Assembly: GCA_964571695.1 (NCBI GenBank)
Contig: CAZNDG010000001.1
Span: forward strand, 1-64,000
Origin: UBA8958 sp964571695
Lineage (GTDB): Bacteria; Desulfobacterota; Syntrophia; Syntrophales; UBA8958
DNA: 64,000 nt
Reading direction: 5' to 3'
Position numbers and translations under genes: made by a program
Notes under the pieces: model-generated
Databases searched by the model: none
What the model saw: only the letters and a program-made list of their open reading frames with translations
What the model was told of the DNA's origin: nothing
Part shown: piece by piece, positions 15,867 to 25,017 of the stretch
Layout of the letters: each line of letters opens with the position of its first letter
Position numbering within the stretch: the stretch's first letter is position 1

Positions 15867-17451
15867 CCGCCGTGGTTTCTTTGCAGGAGGTGCTGAGGCC
15901 GCAGCAGATCGGCAACCGTCTTGACGGGATTGAACGTGGCGATAGGAACCTCGACAAAAATGGTGTTCCAGTCCGCCATGGAACCGTTCCATAGTCCGGG
16001 CAGTTCCAGGGCCTGCAAATCCCTCCCCTTTTCCGATTTCTTGGCGATGGAAATGGTCCTCGGATCGACGAAACGCCTCAGGTCGTATTTTTCTCCCCGA
16101 TAATCCCGAACCCCGCAGACCAGATCAACGGGATTGAAATGGGAAGCGGCCCGCCAGATCGCCTGTTGGGATTCCGAATGGGGATCGACCTGAATCTCCT
16201 CCACGATTTGCAGCGATTGGCCGCCATCGGCATCACGGACCCAGAAGGGGCCTCCCCCCGGTTCGCCTTCGTTGCGAACCACACCGCACACCCGGATAGG
16301 CCGGGCCAGTTTACGAAACTGGACGGCCTTCTTTTTTTCCGGCGACCAGCGATGATGATCATTGGGAAATGTGATATGGAGCTTCTCCCGGCAAAACCGA
16401 TCCGCCGCCGCAATGGTTTCCCCATCGACATGCTCCGCCCGCAGACATTGAAGATACCGGAAGCTCTCTTCCTGGCGTTCCAAAAGCAATCCCGCCAGAA
16501 TTTTCTTGTAGCGCACCGTCAACTCCTTGAGGTGATCCGGAGCTACATTGTCGATATTCTTGAGGAAGATTATGTCGCCGTCGAGCTCGTTCATATTCTT
16601 GAGCAGGGCGCCGTGCCCCCCTGGCCGGAAATATAGAAGTCCGTCCTCCGTCCGAAAAACCCGGTTGTCCATATCCACGGCGATGGTGTTGGTCGCCGTC
16701 TCCTGGCAGGAAACGGCGACGTCATAAGAGAGGCTGAAGATCCCTTCATAGCGCGGGCAGATCTCCCGGAGAAAATCCGTCACGGCCAAGTGGTGTTCAG
16801 GCGACACGGTGATATGGATTCTGCTGATCCGCCGGTTGTCAGTGGCGTAAAGCGCGGACTCCACCAGATGCTCTTCCAGGGCCGTCCGGCTGCCGTCCGG
16901 ATATTGGTGAAATTTGAGGAGGGCCTTGGGCAGATGGCCATAGCCTAACCCCCGGGAGGTAAGGATATAGGACAGGAGCAATTCATAACGCCTCTCTCTC
17001 AGGCAGGTATCGGGATTTTCTCCCCGCCGGGCCATAATCCGGCGCAGGTCCTCGTAAAAGGGATAGCGGGGAAGATTCGCGACGAAAGCCACCGCCGCCG
17101 GATCGCCCTCCCGCCACGGATCTTCCATCCCCTGAAACCAGTCCTTGAACATGCGGCNNNNNNNNNNNNNNNNNNNNNNNNNNNNNNNNNNNNNNNNNNN
17201 NNNNNNNNNNNNNNNNNNNNNNNNNNNNNNNNNNNNNNNNNNNNNNNNNNNNNNNNNGCCAGTTCGCAACGGGACATCAGCCTTTCCCCTGCCTCCGGAG
17301 AAATGACCTCGATGCCGTCGCCGGTCCGGCAGGGCCTATGCAGCTCGATATGGGAAACACCCCGCTCGAAAAGGGCGATCTGTTCCTCCACCTGGGCCAC
17401 GGAGAGGCCCTCGCCGTGAATCTGCTCGATGTCGGCAGGGGATAATTTCAC
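15860..17451 (-). CDS. DUF4301 family protein, interrupted by an assembly gap
   Basis: Both ends match DUF4301, a family of unknown function. The N-terminal part (17258-17451) has the typical sequence with EEQIALFERGVSHIEL and RPCRTGDGIEVI. After the gap the protein resumes at RMFKDWFQGMEDPW and runs to the C-terminus with FPNDHHRWSPEKKKAV and GLWNGSMADWNTIFVEVP. The missing part should contain the conserved glycine-rich P-A-S-G-A-A-S-R-M-F segment, whose last residues RMF survive beside the gap. The two halves are in different frames across 100 N, as expected if N is a placeholder for unknown length. The family motif resembles nucleotide-sugar pyrophosphorylases, but that is inference. The start ATG overlaps the stop of a small upstream ORF by 4 bases. 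Confidence 0.8.
17158..17257. other. Assembly gap (100 N)
   Basis: Exactly 100 N bases, the usual placeholder for a scaffold join of unknown size, fall inside the DUF4301 gene. The real distance could be smaller or larger. Confidence 0.98.
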
Positions 17452-17570
17452 TTCCTCTTACTCCCTTTTTTGTTCTTCCACTTTCCGTCGGCATCCTTAC
17501 ATCTTTGTCGCCGCTCCCGGAGGAGCCGTGATATGTCCTTCTGCCTTCTGGTTACGGTTTGTTTAGCCAT
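17448..17570 (-). CDS. Small basic hypothetical protein
   Basis: A 40-codon ORF starts at ATG 17570 (MAKQTVTRRQKDISRLLRER...) and ends at 17448, overlapping the DUF4301 start in an ATGA arrangement. The product is strongly basic: nearly half of its residues are Lys or Arg, with a KKGSKRK tail. A GGA sits 7-9 bases before the ATG. The start-stop overlap and the length suggest a real translated leader gene, but I recognise no family. A longer reading from 17723 has poor composition and is not favoured. Confidence 0.4.
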   Translation of the reverse strand: MAKQTVTRRQKDISRLLRERRQRCKDADGKWKNKKGSKRK

Positions 17571-17638
17571 AAGCTGCATCCAACGACCAAGCGGCGGCAA
17601 AACGCTCTTTTTATACTTACGTTCACTACACTGGTTCG

Positions 17639-17929
17639 TTAAATGATTTCCACCATGGGCAGGATGAATCCCTTCACCCCCGCACGGGGGTGGGAATTCT
17701 TCAATTCCCGGATAACCTCGCATACCCGGGCGGCTTCCTCATCATCCGCGGCGATGTACAGGGCATTGTTTTCTCCCGGCCAGCAGTGGGTCCCCAGCTT
17801 CGGTTCCGTATCCGTCCCCTCGCCAGAGACGTCTTTCATCTTGGTGTATCCCTTTATCCCCGTGCTTTTCAGTTTCGCCACCACGTCGTAATCCGCCGCT
17901 CGGGAATAGACGACGAAAATCATCTTCAT
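17639..17929 (-). CDS. PII-like protein associated with RND transporter (PG0541-like)
   Basis: The 96-residue protein begins MKMIFVVYSRAADYDVV and has the short ferredoxin-like alpha/beta pattern of PII-related proteins. It includes GYTKMKDVSGEGTDTEPKLG in the T-loop position and a closing VKGFILPMVEII strand. Small proteins of this type are found beside RND efflux genes and are called transporter-associated; their ligand is not established. The ATG overlaps the RND permease stop by 4 bases, so the two are translationally coupled. It may sense a small molecule or nucleotide and modulate the pump; that role is inference from family and context. Confidence 0.7.
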   Translation of the reverse strand: MKMIFVVYSRAADYDVVAKLKSTGIKGYTKMKDVSGEGTDTEPKLGTHCWPGENNALYIAADDEEAARVCEVIRELKNSHPRAGVKGFILPMVEII

Positions 17930-20900
17930 GGCTGCCTCCTCCGCCAGGATTTGAGTTTTTCATGCCAGTCTTCAAAGAGATCATAGGCCGCCGGCACGAC
18001 GATCAAGGTCAGAAAAAGCGAGGTGATAAGCCCGCCGATTACCGCTACTCCCATAGGGGAACGGGTTTCTGCCCCCTCTCCCAATCCCGCGGCCACCGGC
18101 AGCATACCAAAAACCATGGCAAATGTCGTCATGAGAATGGGCCGCAGCCGTACCGGACCCGCCTCCAGAATCGCCTCCCGGCGCGGCATCCCCCGTTCCC
18201 GAAGCGTATTGGTATAATCCACCAGGAGGATGGCGTTCTTCTTCACCAGTCCCATAAGGAGAATCAACCCGATCATGCTGAAGATGCTGATGGTTTTACC
18301 CGACAGGACCAGCGCGCCGAAGGCCCCGATAAAAGACAGGGGCATGGAGAGCAACACAATCACCGGTTGCACGAAGCTCTCGAATTGCGCCGCCAGGACC
18401 ATATAGGCCATGACTATGCCCAGCAGCAGGGCAAAGAGCAGAAAACCAAACGATTCCTTCATGGTATCGGCGGCTCCCTTGTACTTCGCCGTATAATCCA
18501 GGGGAAGGATTTTTCCGGCTATGCCGTCGAGTTCATCCATGGCCTGGCCCAGGGGCTTCTTTTCCAGGCCGGCGTACATGATCATGGCCCGCTGGCGATC
18601 GACGCGATAGATCGTGCTTGGCGCTCCGCCCTCTTGGATTTTCACCACATTGGCCAGTTCGACAAGGCGGCCGTCCTTGGCCCGGACATAGATCTGCCCG
18701 ATGTCGCCGGGGCTCATCCTGTCCTGGGGATTCAGGCGTACCCGGACATCGTAACGGCGTCCCTTCGCCTCATCCTTGTACTTGGTGATGTCCACCTCGC
18801 CGCTGATCAGGACGTTTATGGCCTCGGCGATACCGGCCACGCTTACGCCCAGATCCGCCGCCTTTTCCCGGTCTATGATCACCCGCAATTCCGGTTTTCC
18901 AGCTTCCAGAGAGGTGTCCACATCGACGATGCCGGGGAGTTTGACGAACTGGTCAACGATCTGTTTCATATACTCCGTGAGATAACTCAGATCCGAACCA
19001 CGGACTACATACTGGATGGGGACATTGCGGATGCCGCCGCCGATGAGGGAGATGTCCTCCGCCGTCCCCTTGATGCCGGGGATCTGGTTGATCTTCCGCC
19101 GCAACTCCGCCTTTACCTCTTCCTGACTCCGTTTACGTTCATCTTTTCTCTTCATCCCCACGATCATCAGGCCCTTGTTGGCCTGGCCGGCGCCGCCGGG
19201 ACCCAGACCCTGGGCGTACATGACGCGAATTATCTCCGGGGTGTTGCGGACGATCTCCTCGGCCTCGCGGAAGAGTTTGTCCGTCTGAACGACGGAATAA
19301 TCGATGGGCGCCTCGAGGCGGACGAGAAAATTGCTCTGGTCCTCCGGAGGCACGAATTCCTTGCCCATGAATTTCGTCATGTACATAGAAAGGATGAAGA
19401 TTACCAGTGCCCCCGCGAGGACGCTTTTGCGGTAGCGCAGGCCCAGGACGAGCAAATCGCGGTACCGGTCCTCGGTTATTTTGTAATAGGCCTCCAGACG
19501 GTCCCCGGCCTTCCGTAATCTACCACCGACAATACCGGCAATTTTGCCGCCCGTGGGACCTGGTTTCTCTCCCGCGGGACCTCGTCTTTTGAGATAATAA
19601 GCCGCCAGCATGGGCGTCAGGGTGAAGGATACGAGCAGGGATACCATGACGGCAAAAACAACGGTGAGGGCAAAGGACATGAAGAATCTGCCGATAATGC
19701 CCTTCATGAATGCCACGGGGAGGAAGATCGCCACAATGGCCAAAGTAGTTGCCATGACGGCCAGACCGATCTCGGCGGTGGCGAAGCCCGCCGCTTCCCG
19801 GGGGTCCATCCCTTCCTCGACGTTGCGATAGATATTTTCGATGACGATTATGGCGTCGTCGATGAGGATGCCCACCGAGAGGGACAGGGCGAGCATGGTC
19901 ATGTTGTTGAAGGTGAAGTCGAAGGCCCGGATCAGGGTAAAAGTGGCGATTACGGAAATGGGGAGGGCCACGGCGCTGATGAGGGTGGTGCGGATGTTCC
20001 GGAGGAACAGGAAGACGGCTATGACCGCCAGGATGCCGCCGATGATGAGATGGTTTTGCACCTCCTTGATGGACCGGTTGATGAATGTGGACTGATCGAA
20101 GGCGGCGTGAATGACCATCCCGGGAGGAAGGGTCTTGCGGATCCGCTCAATCTCCCTCTTGACGCGGTTGATCACCTCGACGGTATTGGTTCCGGACTGT
20201 TTCTGGATCCCGATGGCGACGGCGGGATCTCCGTTAAAACGAACTATGGAGCGCCTTTCCTCCATGCCGTCGTCGGCCCGGCCGATGTCGCTGATCCGCA
20301 CCGGCGCCCCGCGATACCATGAGACAATCAGGTCGTTGAACTCACGAATGCTGGGGAATTCCCCCTTGACCTTGACGCTGTATTCCTTTGTCGCCGCCTC
20401 GATGCGCCCTCCGGGCAACTCGATGTTTTCCCGCACCAGGGCATTCATGACGTCGTTGGGGGCCGTCTGAAAGGCCCGGAGCTTATCGGCGTCGAGCCAG
20501 ACGCGCACCTGACGCAACTGAAGGCCGATGAACCGCAGGGCCCCTACCCCGTTGATCCGCTGGAGCTGGTCCTTCAGGACTTCGTCGGCATAGGTGGAAA
20601 GATCCCGGATCGTTTTTTGCCCGGTCAGAGTTATATAATAAACAGGGTTGGCGTCGGGATCCACCTTCTGGATGATGGGTTCCAGAATGTCCGTGGGGAG
20701 CTTGGAACGGATGAGGGATACCTTCTCCCGAACATCCTGAACGGCCATATCGATATCCCGCTCCAGAACGAACTCGATGGTGACGGTGGATACACCCTCG
20801 GCGCTGGTGGAGGTGATGGTCTTCACGCCGTTGATGGTATTGACGGACTCCTCGATCTTGTCCGTCACGTCGATATCCATGATCTCCGGCGAGGCCCCCT

Positions 20901-21054
20901 TCAAGCGGGTCGTGATATTGACGATGGGAAATTCGATCTTAGGAAACAGATCTACGCCGATTTCCGGATAGCTCACCAGCCCCAGGATGACCAGGGCCAT
21001 GATGAACATGGTAGCGAAGACCGGCCTTTTGATCGAGGTATCAGCGAGCCACAT
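17926..21054 (-). CDS. RND efflux permease, HAE1 family (AcrB/MdtC-like)
   Basis: The 1042-residue inner-membrane pump uses the proton gradient to drive export of hydrophobic compounds. It starts with the short N-terminal helix preceding TM1 (SIKRPVFATMFIMALVILGL). Proton-relay residues are intact: GILIDDAIIVIENIYR (paired Asp in TM4) and GLVKKNAILLVDYTN (Lys in TM10). Twelve membrane helices and two large periplasmic loops are at the expected positions, and the length is normal. The start overlaps the end of the adaptor gene by 14 bases. The order tolC-like, adaptor, pump, PII-like indicates one operon for a tripartite efflux complex. The substrate is not predictable. Confidence 0.93.
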   Translation of the reverse strand: MWLADTSIKRPVFATMFIMALVILGLVSYPEIGVDLFPKIEFPIVNITTRLKGASPEIMDIDVTDKIEESVNTINGVKTITSTSAEGVSTVTIEFVLERDIDMAVQDVREKVSLIRSKLPTDILEPIIQKVDPDANPVYYITLTGQKTIRDLSTYADEVLKDQLQRINGVGALRFIGLQLRQVRVWLDADKLRAFQTAPNDVMNALVRENIELPGGRIEAATKEYSVKVKGEFPSIREFNDLIVSWYRGAPVRISDIGRADDGMEERRSIVRFNGDPAVAIGIQKQSGTNTVEVINRVKREIERIRKTLPPGMVIHAAFDQSTFINRSIKEVQNHLIIGGILAVIAVFLFLRNIRTTLISAVALPISVIATFTLIRAFDFTFNNMTMLALSLSVGILIDDAIIVIENIYRNVEEGMDPREAAGFATAEIGLAVMATTLAIVAIFLPVAFMKGIIGRFFMSFALTVVFAVMVSLLVSFTLTPMLAAYYLKRRGPAGEKPGPTGGKIAGIVGGRLRKAGDRLEAYYKITEDRYRDLLVLGLRYRKSVLAGALVIFILSMYMTKFMGKEFVPPEDQSNFLVRLEAPIDYSVVQTDKLFREAEEIVRNTPEIIRVMYAQGLGPGGAGQANKGLMIVGMKRKDERKRSQEEVKAELRRKINQIPGIKGTAEDISLIGGGIRNVPIQYVVRGSDLSYLTEYMKQIVDQFVKLPGIVDVDTSLEAGKPELRVIIDREKAADLGVSVAGIAEAINVLISGEVDITKYKDEAKGRRYDVRVRLNPQDRMSPGDIGQIYVRAKDGRLVELANVVKIQEGGAPSTIYRVDRQRAMIMYAGLEKKPLGQAMDELDGIAGKILPLDYTAKYKGAADTMKESFGFLLFALLLGIVMAYMVLAAQFESFVQPVIVLLSMPLSFIGAFGALVLSGKTISIFSMIGLILLMGLVKKNAILLVDYTNTLRERGMPRREAILEAGPVRLRPILMTTFAMVFGMLPVAAGLGEGAETRSPMGVAVIGGLITSLFLTLIVVPAAYDLFEDWHEKLKSWRRRQP

Positions 21055-22129
21055 TAACCTTTACCCCCGGGGACAGGTTGTTCTGGCCGACGATAACGAG
21101 CTGCTCACCACCCCGCAAGCCTTCCACAACTTCCATATACTCGCCGTACTTCTGTCCGGTTTTCAACGGTTTCTCCAGGGCCGCGCCGTTTTCAACGATA
21201 AATGCCTTTACATTCGTCCCTTCATACAAAAGAGAGGTGATGGGGACGATAACCACATCCTGTGCCGGCCCCGTGAAGACGGTGACCCGGGCGAAAAGCC
21301 CTGGCTTGAGAAGCTGCCCTTCATTGGGGACAATGGCCTCGACCTGCAGGGTCCGGGTCTTTTCCTCCAGGTGGGGGTAGATATTCTTCAGGATGCCGCG
21401 AAATTCTTGCCCCGGAAACGAATCCACGGTGAATCGGACATCCTGGCCGGTCTTGATCCTTCCCACTTCGCGCTCGATAATGGAAAAGTTGATCTTCAGG
21501 GGATCGGTCTGGATCAGATAAACCAGCGGCGCACCGTTGCGAACGTAATCTCCGGCGGTGGCTCGTTTTTCTTTTACTGATCCCCCCATGGGGGCATAGA
21601 TCTTTGTCTTGGCCAGTTTCTCCTTCGCCAGAGCCAACGCTGCCTGAGCCCTTTCCACATCCCCTTCCGCCACGGCGAGGCGGGCGGTGACGTCGTCATA
21701 CTGCTGGCGGGTAACCAACTGTTCCTTGTAAAGGGCGTCCTTGCGCTCGAATTCGAGTTTGGCGTTGGCCAGGGAAGCCTGGGTCTGACGCAGGACCGCT
21801 TCGGCCCTTTTTACCTCCAGGCGGTAATCCGTTTCATTGACTTCCGCGATCATGGCCCCCCGCATCACCTGGGAACCTTCCGTAACGGTGATGCGCCTGA
21901 GGATTCCATCCAGCTCCGAACTGACTATCACCTCCTCGTTGGCCTTAAGGGTACCGATAGCCTCGACAAAGGGACGCAGTGCCCGTTTTTCAACGGTAAC
22001 GGCTCGGACGTTGAAAATCCGCTCTCTGACGGTTTTATCCTCCTTTTTCCCGCAGCCTCCGAATATTGTTAGGAGGCTGGCGACCATCAAGATCGACAGC
22101 CCATACTTTCGCCATGGACTTACGACCAT
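21041..22129 (-). CDS. RND efflux periplasmic adaptor (membrane fusion protein), lipoprotein
   Basis: This HlyD-type adaptor joins the inner-membrane pump to the TolC channel. The N-terminus is a lipoprotein signal, with the lipobox FGGC near residues 23-26, so it should be anchored to the inner membrane by Cys26. Downstream are the lipoyl half-motifs (EEVIVSSELDGILRRITVTEGSQV and IYAPMGGSVKEKRATAGDYV), a coiled-coil hairpin between them, and the beta-barrel and membrane-proximal domains. At 362 residues the size is normal. A good AAAGGAG lies 5-10 bases upstream of the ATG at 22129. Confidence 0.92.
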   Translation of the reverse strand: MVVSPWRKYGLSILMVASLLTIFGGCGKKEDKTVRERIFNVRAVTVEKRALRPFVEAIGTLKANEEVIVSSELDGILRRITVTEGSQVMRGAMIAEVNETDYRLEVKRAEAVLRQTQASLANAKLEFERKDALYKEQLVTRQQYDDVTARLAVAEGDVERAQAALALAKEKLAKTKIYAPMGGSVKEKRATAGDYVRNGAPLVYLIQTDPLKINFSIIEREVGRIKTGQDVRFTVDSFPGQEFRGILKNIYPHLEEKTRTLQVEAIVPNEGQLLKPGLFARVTVFTGPAQDVVIVPITSLLYEGTNVKAFIVENGAALEKPLKTGQKYGEYMEVVEGLRGGEQLVIVGQNNLSPGVKVNVAR

Positions 22130-22180
22130 TGGCAGCTCCTTTCCTTTTAAATTCTCATGCCCGTTCCGGGCACTACTAAA

Positions 22181-22240
22181 GGCGAAAAAAATTTGATTCG
22201 CTGCTTGCGAACCATTTTTACGCAGTCACGCAAAACTTTC
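22181..22240 (-). repeat. Solo left arm of the MITE-like element, copy C
   Basis: Read on the minus strand, these 60 bases match the left arm of copy A at 51 of 60 positions. The inner stretch from TAAAAATGGTTCGCAA to TTTTTCGCC differs at only two bases. The rest of the element is absent. The outer end starts 3 bases after the TolC stop codon and the arm lies upstream of the adaptor gene. Next to the broken end is a small hairpin GCCCG TTC CGGGC (about 22159-22172). It is probably a decayed or recombined copy in the tolC-adaptor spacer. Confidence 0.75.
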
Positions 22241-22243
22241 AAA

Positions 22244-23608
22244 TCAAGGAACGGTTGTGCCGGAAATGCGCTTTCGGGCGTCGATCTCCGCCAGCAGGAC
22301 CCCCGTAACCCTCTTCATCCGCAATTGAAACACCTGATGGGAATAAACGGCGTTGGCCAGTTGGCGCTCCGTGGCCACAAGAAGGGTGTTGGCATCCATG
22401 ACGTCGATGCTGTTGGCCAGCCCCATCTCGAACTGCCGCGTCACCGCCTGATAATTCTCCCGGGCAAAAAGCAACTGGTCTTGCAGAGACTTGATGATCC
22501 CCCGCTGATTCTTCAGCTCCAGGTAGGTTGTTTCCACTTCGATACGGATGGTTTTCTTCAGATCCGCCAGTTTCAGCTCCACCTGGCGATCCCTGATGAC
22601 GGCCTCCCGGACTTCGGCCCGACGGAGACCGCCCTCGAAAAACGGGTAATTGAGCGCCGCCTGTCCATAGACGCTTTCACGGTTCATGGTACCTGGTACG
22701 GGATCCTGATCCATGCGACCGTAAACGCCCGAAATGGAAAGGGTAGGCCAATACCCACCCCTGGCGACCCGGATCTGATCCTTGGCCATCTGCTTTTCGA
22801 TTTCCACGCTCTTCATCTCCGCCCGCCGGGCCCAGCCGATGGCGACATATTCATCCAGATACGGCAGCGGTTCATCAATAAGGAGCTTTTCCTTGAGGCG
22901 AAAATCCTCGGGAATCCCCACTATCCTGGCCAGGATGGCCCGGGACAGATCCAGGCTGTTTCTGGCCTTTATCTGATCTGACAACGCCCCGGAAAGCTCG
23001 CCGTCCGCCCGCAGGAGCACCGTTTTGGTAACCTCGCCAATCTTGAGGCGCTTCTCCGCCGCCCGGCGGTATGTGGTCAATCTCTCCACAGTGGCATCGG
23101 CGATCTCCAGGACCTTTTGTGCCCGCAGCATCTCGAAGTAGGCCGCCGAAACGGTCATGAGGTATTCCTCCTTCTGGGCATCTACCTCCTTGATCTGCCG
23201 ATTGACGTTCTCCCCCGCAATGGAATAGTCAGTGATTTCACGGCCATTTATGGTAAGGGCATGATCAAGGCGGACGCCCCAAGCGGCGGCGTTGTTCGGT
23301 TGGATGACCGTACCGGGAATAGAGATGGTGGGCGTTATGACGTTGGCAGGCGCGTATTTGTTCTCGGTATAATCGGTGTACGATCCATAAGCGGTGAGTC
23401 TGGGAATCAGGGCGGCCCGTTTCTTGTCCTTCCCGGCTTGAGCCAAACCGATGTTTTCTACCGCGATCTTGATCTTTTCGGATCTTTCCAGGGCGATCCG
23501 GCAAAGATCCTCCCAGTCATACTCCGCGGCCACGGCGGCGCCGCAGCAATTTAAGATCATTACCAAGCTCGCTGCGATCAGCAATAACTCGCGGAAGGCA
23601 CCTTTCAC
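22244..23608 (-). CDS. TolC family outer-membrane efflux protein
   Basis: The 454-residue protein forms the outer-membrane channel of the tripartite pump. It begins with a signal peptide (LLLIAASLVMILNCCGAAVAAE, cleavage near residue 28). The mature part is two homologous halves rich in long amphipathic helices with heptad spacing, ending in the LRMKRVTGVLLAE helix. Length and layout fit OEP/TolC proteins. It is first in the operon, 114 bases upstream of the adaptor start; the spacer contains the solo repeat arm. No clear promoter was identified upstream of 23608. Confidence 0.9.
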   Translation of the reverse strand: MKGAFRELLLIAASLVMILNCCGAAVAAEYDWEDLCRIALERSEKIKIAVENIGLAQAGKDKKRAALIPRLTAYGSYTDYTENKYAPANVITPTISIPGTVIQPNNAAAWGVRLDHALTINGREITDYSIAGENVNRQIKEVDAQKEEYLMTVSAAYFEMLRAQKVLEIADATVERLTTYRRAAEKRLKIGEVTKTVLLRADGELSGALSDQIKARNSLDLSRAILARIVGIPEDFRLKEKLLIDEPLPYLDEYVAIGWARRAEMKSVEIEKQMAKDQIRVARGGYWPTLSISGVYGRMDQDPVPGTMNRESVYGQAALNYPFFEGGLRRAEVREAVIRDRQVELKLADLKKTIRIEVETTYLELKNQRGIIKSLQDQLLFARENYQAVTRQFEMGLANSIDVMDANTLLVATERQLANAVYSHQVFQLRMKRVTGVLLAEIDARKRISGTTVP

Positions 23609-23711
23609 TCGCTAAACCTCTTTTTCATAATCCTTGGATAATGCGCATCTTGATTTTTATAAATTGCCGTCAGACATGCCTGAGATAAAAATGGGTGTCA
23701 AGATTTTTTCC

Positions 23712-23742
23712 AAAAAAAGGGCAGGTTCCTAAGAACCTGCCC
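23712..23742 (-). terminator. Rho-independent terminator after satP
   Basis: On the minus strand a perfect 10-bp stem (GGGCAGGTTC/GAACCTGCCC, loop of 4) is followed directly by seven T. It lies 25 bases past the satP stop and faces the right way to end that transcript. It also separates it from the efflux operon. Confidence 0.9.
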
Positions 23743-23767
23743 TTTGAAAATCAATTTTAGAGATAAT

Positions 23768-24490
23768 TTATTTGATAACCGGCGGTGGGGTCCAGAAGAC
23801 CTTCTTGCCGTAAACCGTGTTGCAGGTGACGGCACCCGCCATATACACGCCATACCAGCCGGAGAAGACGAGGAGGTAGCCGATGATCGGTTTCCAGGTC
23901 TTGGGATCGCCGTACCAACCCGTATCCATGCCGACGATCATCCAGAGGACGATGTCAATGGCGACGACGAGGAAAAACAAACCGCTCTTTGCATAAGCAG
24001 GGGTCACGACGGTGAGGAAGGCGGCCCCGGCCATCCACATCCAGCCTTCGATATAGACCATCTTGCCGACCATGCCGCCCACGGCCTTGCCGATCCCGGC
24101 TTTGGCCGCGGAAAGCTGTTCAGGGGTCAGCATCTTGACATCCGCTACCCCCGCCGCTGCAACGGCGGCATCCATGGCCTCTTTGGCGGCCTTGGGAACA
24201 AAGATGAAACTGATTGAATACCACTTGGCAAATACGCTGATTGCCGCAGCAAGCATGAAGAATGCAGAGAAGAACAGGAAGACGTTACCACCGGTGATGT
24301 TATGATCCTTCAACTCCATCACCGCCGTGGTGTACTGAACGAGACAACCGCCGATGAGCCATGCGGACAGCAGGGGAAATCCCGAAAGGTCCACCTTGCC
24401 CATAAATACTGCACCGAAACCGAAACATGCAACTGCGAGGGCTCCCAGTCCCGCGGGACCCGGGGTTGCAAAACTGTGTTCATGCGCCAT
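23768..24490 (-). CDS. satP: Acetate/succinate transporter, GPR1/FUN34/YaaH family
   Basis: SatP-type proteins are six-helix, ring-forming membrane channels that move acetate across the inner membrane. The N-terminal signature appears as a variant (TPGPAGLGALA where NPAPLGL is usual), followed by six hydrophobic segments. The 240-residue protein carries a loop of about 40 residues between helices 3 and 4 (AAKEAMDAAVAAAGVADVKMLT and on) that is longer than in E. coli SatP. It lies downstream of a CoA-transferase gene on the same strand, pointing to acetate uptake or release linked to acetyl-CoA turnover. A strong terminator follows. Confidence 0.85.
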   Translation of the reverse strand: MAHEHSFATPGPAGLGALAVACFGFGAVFMGKVDLSGFPLLSAWLIGGCLVQYTTAVMELKDHNITGGNVFLFFSAFFMLAAAISVFAKWYSISFIFVPKAAKEAMDAAVAAAGVADVKMLTPEQLSAAKAGIGKAVGGMVGKMVYIEGWMWMAGAAFLTVVTPAYAKSGLFFLVVAIDIVLWMIVGMDTGWYGDPKTWKPIIGYLLVFSGWYGVYMAGAVTCNTVYGKKVFWTPPPVIK

Positions 24491-24511
24491 AAATCAATCC
24501 TCCTTTTTTGT

Positions 24512-24541
24512 TTTAAATAAATTTTTGTTCTGAAATGTCAA
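24512..24541 (-). promoter_or_regulatory. Possible promoter for satP
   Basis: On the minus strand TTGACA occupies 24541-24536 and an AT-rich -10 candidate (TTTAAA, 24517-24512) follows after 18 bases, about 20 bases before the satP start. The wider gap 24491-24770 (280 bases) is strongly AT-rich and contains no gene I can support. Confidence 0.35.
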
Positions 24542-24770
24542 AAAACGTTTGAGCGATTCCGCCTTTGGCACTTCTTTTCTTTTGATCCCCCCTTTCGTTG
24601 TTTTTGATGGAACCGTTAATAATGTTTATTAAATTAATTAGTTATGAACTGGACCGGAAGATCTCTAATCTTTTCCCGGTCTGTTTAAGGATTGGACATT
24701 TTAACTTGATTGAAAAAAAATCCGCCGCGATGCTAACAGAAGAGAAATCTCCTTGTCAAGGGAAAAAACG

Positions 24771-24941
24771 CTACCATATTTTCCCATACTTGGCGACAAT
24801 GAGAAAAAGACCGATCAGCCAGATGATGGTCACCAGCAGGACGAGATTGCCCCGGTTGAAGGTGCGCCTCTTGGCAATATCATCAATCGTTTTCTGCAGT
24901 TCCTGTTCCTTCTTTCTCGCCGCTTTGCGTTTCTGGGACAT
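24771..24941 (-). CDS. Small single-pass membrane protein
   Basis: The 56-residue protein starts at ATG 24941 with a strong AAGGAGGG site. It has a highly charged N-terminal half (SQKRKAARKKEQELQKTIDD, likely helical or coiled coil) and one membrane segment near residues 34-52 (LVLLVTIIWLIGLFLIVAKYG). The positive-inside pattern puts the N-terminus in the cytoplasm. It lies 76 bases after the CoA-transferase gene and 280 bases before satP on the same strand. No family is recognised. The ribosome-binding site and clean topology make it a credible gene. Confidence 0.7.
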   Translation of the reverse strand: MSQKRKAARKKEQELQKTIDDIAKRRTFNRGNLVLLVTIIWLIGLFLIVAKYGKIW

Positions 24942-25017
24942 ATTCCCTCCTTGATCATTTATTCGATGAATATCACGCTGTCCGCCTAAAGGACGTACAG
25001 ATGGATAGTACATGTAA

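Noticed and set aside
17580..17640. AAGCGGCGGCAAA shared with the right arm of the repeat element copy A
   Set aside because: The match stops after 13 bases and the flanking sequence does not follow the element; likely chance in GC-rich DNA.
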